A stretch of 64,000 bases of DNA, taken from Chitinophagaceae bacterium. GTDB taxonomy: Bacteria > Bacteroidota > Bacteroidia > Chitinophagales > Chitinophagaceae. Below, piece after piece: positions 59,929 to 64,000 of this stretch. The stretch lies in NCBI GenBank assembly GCA_024508725.1, contig JANINS010000004.1, positions 204,163-268,162 of the forward strand. Reading direction: 5' to 3'. The position numbers and the translations under genes are program-made. The notes under the pieces are model-generated. The model made no database searches and had not been told where the DNA came from. It saw only the letters and a list, made by a program, of their open reading frames with translations. Positions within the stretch are counted from its first letter, which is position 1. Each line of letters begins with the position of its first letter.

Positions 59929-59990
59929 CGGCTTTTGTTCGTTACTCATCGTTCCTTGCGTCGCACTCTTGTACAAATTATCTATGATCG
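59929..59990. repeat. TTGCGTCGCAC-family half-element overlapping the ribF end
   Basis: CGGCTTTTGTTCGTTAC, CATCGTTCC and TTGCGTCGCACTCTTGTAC (59956-59974), then TCTATGATCGGCTGAG. The final 9 bases are inside ribF on the other strand, where they encode the last residues (LSRS) and stop codon. Confidence 0.7.
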
Positions 59991-60935
59991 GCTGAGTGTT
60001 TCCAGCACCTGCAGCTTGTCTTTCGCCAGTTGAGCTTTCAATTCATCAAGTCCGTTTAATGGTACATCACCCCTGATGTAATCATACATATACACTTTCA
60101 GGGTTTTGCCATAAATATCTTCATCAAAATCGAAGATGTTCACTTCGATAGTACGATGTTTTCCTTCAATTACCGGGCGATTACCAATGTACATCATACC
60201 CAATAGTATTTCACTTTTGAATTTTGAATTTTGACTTTTGATCTCAACTTTGCATGCATAAATTCCATCAGCCGAAATCAACTTCTCTTCACTTTCAATA
60301 TGCAGGTTAGCGGTAGGATAACCAATCGTTCTGCCGATCTTATTTCCTTCGATCACCGTTCCTTCAAAAAAATAATGATAACCGAGAAAGCCATTTGCAG
60401 TAGCAATATCATGCTCCAGTAAAGCATTCCTGATCCTGGTTGAACTTACGATCGCTTCATTTAAAAGGGCTTCATTGATCTCTTTTACTTCGAAGCCAAG
60501 CTTTTCACCATATTGTTCCAGCAATTGATAATCACCCTTTCTGCCTTTACCAAAACGATGGTCATAACCAATGATCAAAGTATGTGGTTGAAAAGACTTG
60601 TAAAGGAAATCGGTGATAAACTCATCGGCAGAAAGATTCGAGAATTTATTATCAAAAGGAACTACTACCAGGTGATCTATTCCTGCATTTTCGAGCAATG
60701 TAATACGTTCGTCTAAAGTGGTGAGCAGTTTAATATCTCCCGGCACAGAAGAAACGATCTTCCTGGGATGTGGATGAAAAGTGATGATCACTGTTTCACC
60801 GTCCTGCTTTTTTGCCACCTCCTTTAATTGCGTAATGATCTTTTGATGGCCCAAATGCACTCCATCAAATGTTCCGATGGTGAGAATGGCATTTTTGAAG
60901 GTGGGGAGTTGCTCTAAATTCCGATGTACCTGCAT
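59982..60935 (-). CDS. ribF: bifunctional riboflavin kinase/FAD synthetase
   Basis: A 317-residue protein. The N-terminal FMN adenylyltransferase domain has ILTIGTFDGVHLGHQKII (GxFDGxHxGH) and a TR-type SSTRIRNALLEHDI near 175-190. The C-terminal riboflavin kinase has GRTIGYPTANLHI (GRxxGxPTANL) and MMYIGNRPVIEG. Between the first kinase strand and MMYIG a segment of 4 units of TTTTGAn is inserted (residues 232-241). ATG 60935 is the family start. Divergent from purM. Confidence 0.93.
   Translation of the reverse strand: MQVHRNLEQLPTFKNAILTIGTFDGVHLGHQKIITQLKEVAKKQDGETVIITFHPHPRKIVSSVPGDIKLLTTLDERITLLENAGIDHLVVVPFDNKFSNLSADEFITDFLYKSFQPHTLIIGYDHRFGKGRKGDYQLLEQYGEKLGFEVKEINEALLNEAIVSSTRIRNALLEHDIATANGFLGYHYFFEGTVIEGNKIGRTIGYPTANLHIESEEKLISADGIYACKVEIKSQNSKFKSEILLGMMYIGNRPVIEGKHRTIEVNIFDFDEDIYGKTLKVYMYDYIRGDVPLNGLDELKAQLAKDKLQVLETLSRS
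60215..60242. repeat. 7-base-period array inside ribF
   Basis: Four seven-base units on the plus strand (TTTTGAA, TTTTGAA, TTTTGAC, TTTTGAT). They encode ribF residues 232-241 (KSQNSKFKSE). Confidence 0.8.
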
Positions 60936-60945
60936 GGTGGGCAAA

Positions 60946-60980
60946 AATAGTAAATAGTGAATAGTCAATGGTAAATAGGG
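60946..60980. repeat. 7-base-period array upstream of ribF
   Basis: Five units AATAGTA, AATAGTG, AATAGTC, AATGGTA and AATAGGG at exact seven-base spacing, starting 11 bases upstream of the ribF start. A TACTTTTG box (60986-60993) lies just beyond, oriented towards purM. Confidence 0.75.
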
Positions 60981-61027
60981 AAACGTACTTTTGCCGGCAT
61001 CGTCTTGTGTTGCCCAATGTTCGGAAA

Positions 61028-61063
61028 GTACAAGTGTGTGACACAACTATCGATGCCACGTAG
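61028..61063. repeat. TTGCGTCGCAC-family half-element (degenerate)
   Basis: GTACAAGTGTGTGACACAAC followed by CGATGCCACG and TAG is a reverse-oriented, more degenerate copy of the dispersed element. It lies in the ribF-purM divergent gap, upstream of purM. Confidence 0.55.
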
Positions 61064-61081
61064 ACTAAAGCTCGTATCATC

Positions 61082-62257
61082 ATGTCGTTATATTCTCAGA
61101 GAGGTGTTTCTGCACAGAAAGAAGAAGTGCATAAGGCAATTGCAAAGCTTGACCAGGGCTTGTACAAACATGCTTTTTGCAAAATGTATCCCGATTTTTT
61201 GTGTGGAGATGATACTTACGTAAACATTTCTCATGCAGATGGTGCAGGTACCAAAAGCATCCTGGCTTATTTGTACTGGAAAGAAACAGGTGATGCCAGT
61301 GTATGGAAAGGAATCGCACAGGATGCAGTGGCAATGAATCTTGATGACCTGCTTTGTGTAGGAGTGTATGACAACCTATTGTTTTCTTCAACGATCGATC
61401 GAAACAAAACATTGATACCGGGTGAAGTGATCGAAGCGGTGATCAATGGTACCCAGGAGTTTTTTGACGAGTTGAAACAATATGGTGTAAACATTCATTA
61501 CCTGGGAGGAGAAACTGCTGATGTGGGTGATGTGGTGAGAACCATCGCTGTAAATGGTACCATGACTGCAAGATGGCAGAAAGAAAAGCTGATCACTAAT
61601 AACAACATCAAACCTGGTAATGTGATCGTTGGATTTTCAAGCTATGGACAAGCGAGTTATGAAAAAGCTTACAATTCAGGTCTGGGCAGTAATGGTTTAA
61701 CCAGTGCAAGGCATGATGTATTGAGTAAATATTATGCTGAGAAGTATCCCGAAACATTTGAACCAACTTTGAATAGGGAAGTGGTCTACATTGGTAAAAA
61801 TAAAATGACTGATGTATTATCTGTTAATGGAACTGATATTTCGATTGGCAAATTGCTTTTGTCTCCCACACGAACATATGCTCCGCTGATGAAGATCTTA
61901 CTCGAAGATCATTTTAGTGACATTGACGGCGTGATCCATTGCAGCGGTGGCGGTCAAACCAAATGCATGAAATATTTGCCTCAGCCATTACGTGTAGTGA
62001 AGGATAATTTGTTTGAAATGCCGCGTATATTTCAATTGATCCAACAAAATTCCGGTGCTGATCTCAGAGAGATGTACCAGGTGTTTAATATGGGGCACCG
62101 GCTGGAAATATTCACCAACGAAACGGCAGCAGCAAAAATGATCGATGTTGCAAAGCGTTTGAACATCGAAGGAAAGATCGTTGGAAGAACAGAAACACAC
62201 AACAGTAAACAATTACTGTTAAAAGGTGGTTTCGGAGAGGTAGTGTATGATTTTTAG
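61082..62257 (+). CDS. purM: phosphoribosylformylglycinamidine cyclo-ligase (PurM)
   Basis: A 391-residue AIR-synthase. DDTYVNISHADGAGTKSILAY is the ATP/substrate loop, AVAMNLDDLLCVG and GGETADVGDVV the core signature motifs, and SSYGQASYEK with GSNGLTSARHD the C-terminal domain entry. The Bacteroidota form is longer (about 390) than the 345-residue enterobacterial enzyme. It closes the imidazole ring in purine synthesis. Start ATG 61082. Confidence 0.92.
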   Translation: MSLYSQRGVSAQKEEVHKAIAKLDQGLYKHAFCKMYPDFLCGDDTYVNISHADGAGTKSILAYLYWKETGDASVWKGIAQDAVAMNLDDLLCVGVYDNLLFSSTIDRNKTLIPGEVIEAVINGTQEFFDELKQYGVNIHYLGGETADVGDVVRTIAVNGTMTARWQKEKLITNNNIKPGNVIVGFSSYGQASYEKAYNSGLGSNGLTSARHDVLSKYYAEKYPETFEPTLNREVVYIGKNKMTDVLSVNGTDISIGKLLLSPTRTYAPLMKILLEDHFSDIDGVIHCSGGGQTKCMKYLPQPLRVVKDNLFEMPRIFQLIQQNSGADLREMYQVFNMGHRLEIFTNETAAAKMIDVAKRLNIEGKIVGRTETHNSKQLLLKGGFGEVVYDF

Positions 62258-62284
62258 ATATTTTTGAAAGACTAAAACAGGACT

Positions 62285-62980
62285 ATGTCAGAAGTAGTTA
62301 TCTCGATACATAATGCCAATATTTACCAGGGCGAAAACCTGATCCTCGAAGATGTGAGTTTTGAAGTGGGTAAAGGCGAATTCGTTTACCTGATCGGTAA
62401 AACCGGAACAGGGAAAAGTAGTTTGCTGAAGACCCTGTATGGTGAACTTCCTTTAAAAAAAGGAACGGGTAATGTGGTTGGATTTGATCTGAAAGACATG
62501 ACCTGGAAGAAGGTTCCTTTTTTACGTAGAAACCTGGGTGTGGTTTTCCAGGATTTTCAACTTCTCACCGACAGGAATGTTTACGAGAACCTCAAGTTCG
62601 TTTTAAAAGCGACTGGTTGGGAAGATAAAAAAGCCATGGACGAAAAGATCAATGATGTATTGGATAAGGTGGGATTGAAAAGTAAAGGGTTTAAGTATCC
62701 ATTTGAATTAAGTGGTGGAGAGCAACAGAGAGTGGATATCGCCAGGGCTTTATTGAATTCTCCCAAGTTGATCTTAGCAGATGAGCCAACCGGAAATCTT
62801 GATCCTGAAACCAGTGATGAGATCATGCAGTTGTTGTTTCATATTGCGAAAGATTTCGGCACTGCAGTTATCATGGCAACGCATGATTTTATTGTTATCA
62901 ATAAATATCCATCCAGAATGCTTACTACCGAAAGAGGAAAAGTATTCGATACACCGGTGGAAGCGATCATGCAGCGTTAA
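62285..62980 (+). CDS. ftsE: ABC-transporter ATPase, FtsE type
   Basis: A 231-residue ATP-binding protein: Walker A LIGKTGTGKSSLL, Q-loop GVVFQDFQLL, signature LSGGEQQRVDIARAL, Walker B LILADEPTGNLDPET, and H-switch IMATHDF. Sequence and short C-terminus fit FtsE, which with FtsX controls septal peptidoglycan hydrolases. No ftsX gene is adjacent in the window, so the LolD-like alternative cannot be excluded. Start ATG 62285, 27 bases after purM. Its end overlaps the neighbouring glycosyltransferase by four bases. Confidence 0.85.
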   Translation: MSEVVISIHNANIYQGENLILEDVSFEVGKGEFVYLIGKTGTGKSSLLKTLYGELPLKKGTGNVVGFDLKDMTWKKVPFLRRNLGVVFQDFQLLTDRNVYENLKFVLKATGWEDKKAMDEKINDVLDKVGLKSKGFKYPFELSGGEQQRVDIARALLNSPKLILADEPTGNLDPETSDEIMQLLFHIAKDFGTAVIMATHDFIVINKYPSRMLTTERGKVFDTPVEAIMQR

Positions 62981-64000
62981 TCCCAGATCAGCTTCACTAG
63001 CTCCTTTGCATTTTTTTCGTTGTTGAATTCCTGTTGAAGAATAACGCTTCGTTCCTGCAGTTCATCTGCTCTGAAAGGTTGATGATATAATTGCGAAACG
63101 AGGTCTTTCATATGTTCTGCAGTATTCGCAATATGACATAACGATTCAAAACCTGTTCCTTCAACTGTAGCATTGTTCACCACGCAATGCCTGCCATTGA
63201 ATAGTGCATTCAATAATTTCAATTTAATGCCTGTATTAGATGTTGAAGGAATAATGTTGATATGAGCATTCCTGATAAGTTCCTGCATCTGCTCTTCAGA
63301 TGGATCAGTAATAAGCGAGACATTCTCGAACTTATCAACCAATTTCTGAAGATGTGATGATGGTTTTTTGCCAGCTACCTTTAAACTGATCTGTGTGGAT
63401 GAAAATATATGCCTGATGAGCCATTCAGCCATTTTACTGTTTGCAGCTACACTCAGATCACCCTGGTACAAACAGTAATTGCCAACTCCTTCTTTCGCAT
63501 CAACATTCCATTTCGGTAAAAATAATGGTAGGTGAACGATGTTTTTACAGTTGAACTCCTTTCGATAAATAGCAGCATCTTTTTCTGTAACACTAAAGAA
63601 AACAGCTTTGTTGACTATGGAACTTTCATACTTTTTTAAAAGACTGCTTTCTCTTTTCAGGTAAAGTTTTTTAAAGTACGATCGTGTTACAGTAGAGAGA
63701 TCACGGTAATATTCAAATTCAACATTGTGCAGCCGGACAAAACATTTTCGGTTACTGAACCTTGGATCATTGAGAAGAGCTGTGCAATGAATACCTTCCA
63801 TCAAGATCGGATGTTCATCCTGCAAAAGGTTCGAGAACAATGCTTCATTTTTTCTGCTGGCTACGATGTAAGGAAGCTGATTAAATAAACTGTATTGCGA
63901 ACGCTGGTAATAGTGAACAGATTCGCAATACTTGTTCAATTCTTTTTGTTGCCCTCTTCCGTAATCAAAACAATGTAAATGGATCTTTACTCCCTCTTGC
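62977..64000 (-). CDS. glycosyltransferase (GT4-like), 5' end beyond window
   Basis: At least 340 codons read open to the right edge without a stop, so the true start is beyond 64000 and a TTG at 63939 is not needed. The fold is GT-B: the N-terminal part has HLHCFDYGRGQQKELN then QLPYIVASRKNEAL and FVRLHNVEFEYYRDLS, and the C-terminal part has VGNYCLYQGDLSVAANSKMAEWLI with HINIIPSTSNTGIKLKLLNALFNG, the sugar-nucleotide site. Donor and acceptor are unknown, probably an envelope or exopolysaccharide glycan. Confidence 0.85.
   Translation of the reverse strand, partial: QEGVKIHLHCFDYGRGQQKELNKYCESVHYYQRSQYSLFNQLPYIVASRKNEALFSNLLQDEHPILMEGIHCTALLNDPRFSNRKCFVRLHNVEFEYYRDLSTVTRSYFKKLYLKRESSLLKKYESSIVNKAVFFSVTEKDAAIYRKEFNCKNIVHLPLFLPKWNVDAKEGVGNYCLYQGDLSVAANSKMAEWLIRHIFSSTQISLKVAGKKPSSHLQKLVDKFENVSLITDPSEEQMQELIRNAHINIIPSTSNTGIKLKLLNALFNGRHCVVNNATVEGTGFESLCHIANTAEHMKDLVSQLYHQPFRADELQERSVILQQEFNNEKNAKELVKLIWD

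Overview
This window reads as chromosomal DNA of a Bacteroidota bacterium, most likely family Chitinophagaceae. The evidence is a type B type-IX-secretion C-terminal domain, DUF4270 and DUF2490 proteins, a TonB-dependent outer-membrane beta-barrel protein, a free-standing starch-synthase N-domain next to panC, a bacillithiol-type YtxJ, a group III truncated haemoglobin, weak ribosome-binding sites and TAnnTTTG-like promoter boxes. It is mostly housekeeping and envelope genes, with no phage, no CRISPR array and no intact insertion sequence.

Layout. 1-8.7 kb: edge of a miaE-like gene, a BioF-like protein that has lost its PLP lysine, a class I amidotransferase, an ALDH7-type dehydrogenase, a T9SS-secreted protein, tRNA-Val, ytxJ, a 39-residue lipoprotein and mpl. 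8.7-21.5 kb: DnaQ-like exonuclease, polyprenol-phosphate glycosyltransferase, EamA transporter, truncated haemoglobin, lipoamide acyltransferase E2, KGG stress protein, cinA, dacB and a LytTR/LytS two-component pair. 21.5-26 kb: panB, a GxxExxY nuclease-fold gene bracketed by inverted CGCAAAG repeats, ppx and a LigD lacking its phosphoesterase domain. 26-35 kb: small membrane and secreted proteins, an OmpA-domain protein and a TonB-type receptor. 35.5-36.75 kb: two small genes separated and bounded by imperfect palindromes that behave like integron attC sites. 36.8-38.4 kb: a decayed small gene, an XRE regulator and repeat-rich DNA. 38.4-48.5 kb: secreted hypotheticals, DinB and SRPBCC genes with a GlxA-type regulator, a TPR protein, a potassium-type channel, and a PepSY lipoprotein with an OmpR/kinase pair. 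48.6-64 kb: old yellow enzyme, the panC-panD-flippase-rfaE2 operon, GT5 domain, DUF4270, metK, rlmB, a CoA-transferase, queD, ribF, purM, an FtsE-type ATPase and a glycosyltransferase running off the edge.

Working together. Pantothenate synthesis is represented by panB (21.6 kb) and panCD (51-52 kb). Envelope growth is represented by mpl, dacB, the ADP-heptose precursor enzyme and the polyprenol glycosyltransferase. Two histidine kinase/regulator pairs overlap by the four-base ATGA arrangement.

The most unusual layer is repetitive DNA. I see at least four kinds: (1) CACGCAAAG inverted elements, one set enclosing the GxxExxY gene; (2) an approximately 50-100 base element with core TTGCGTCGCACTCTTGTAC in about eight places; (3) arrays of degenerate 7-base units, each with its own sequence, three of which lie inside coding sequence (two in the E2 linker, one in ribF); (4) a double-hairpin element in tandem and an array of strictly phased 10-base units. 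Together with the attC-like cassettes and the BioF pseudoenzyme these are the parts most worth a second look.
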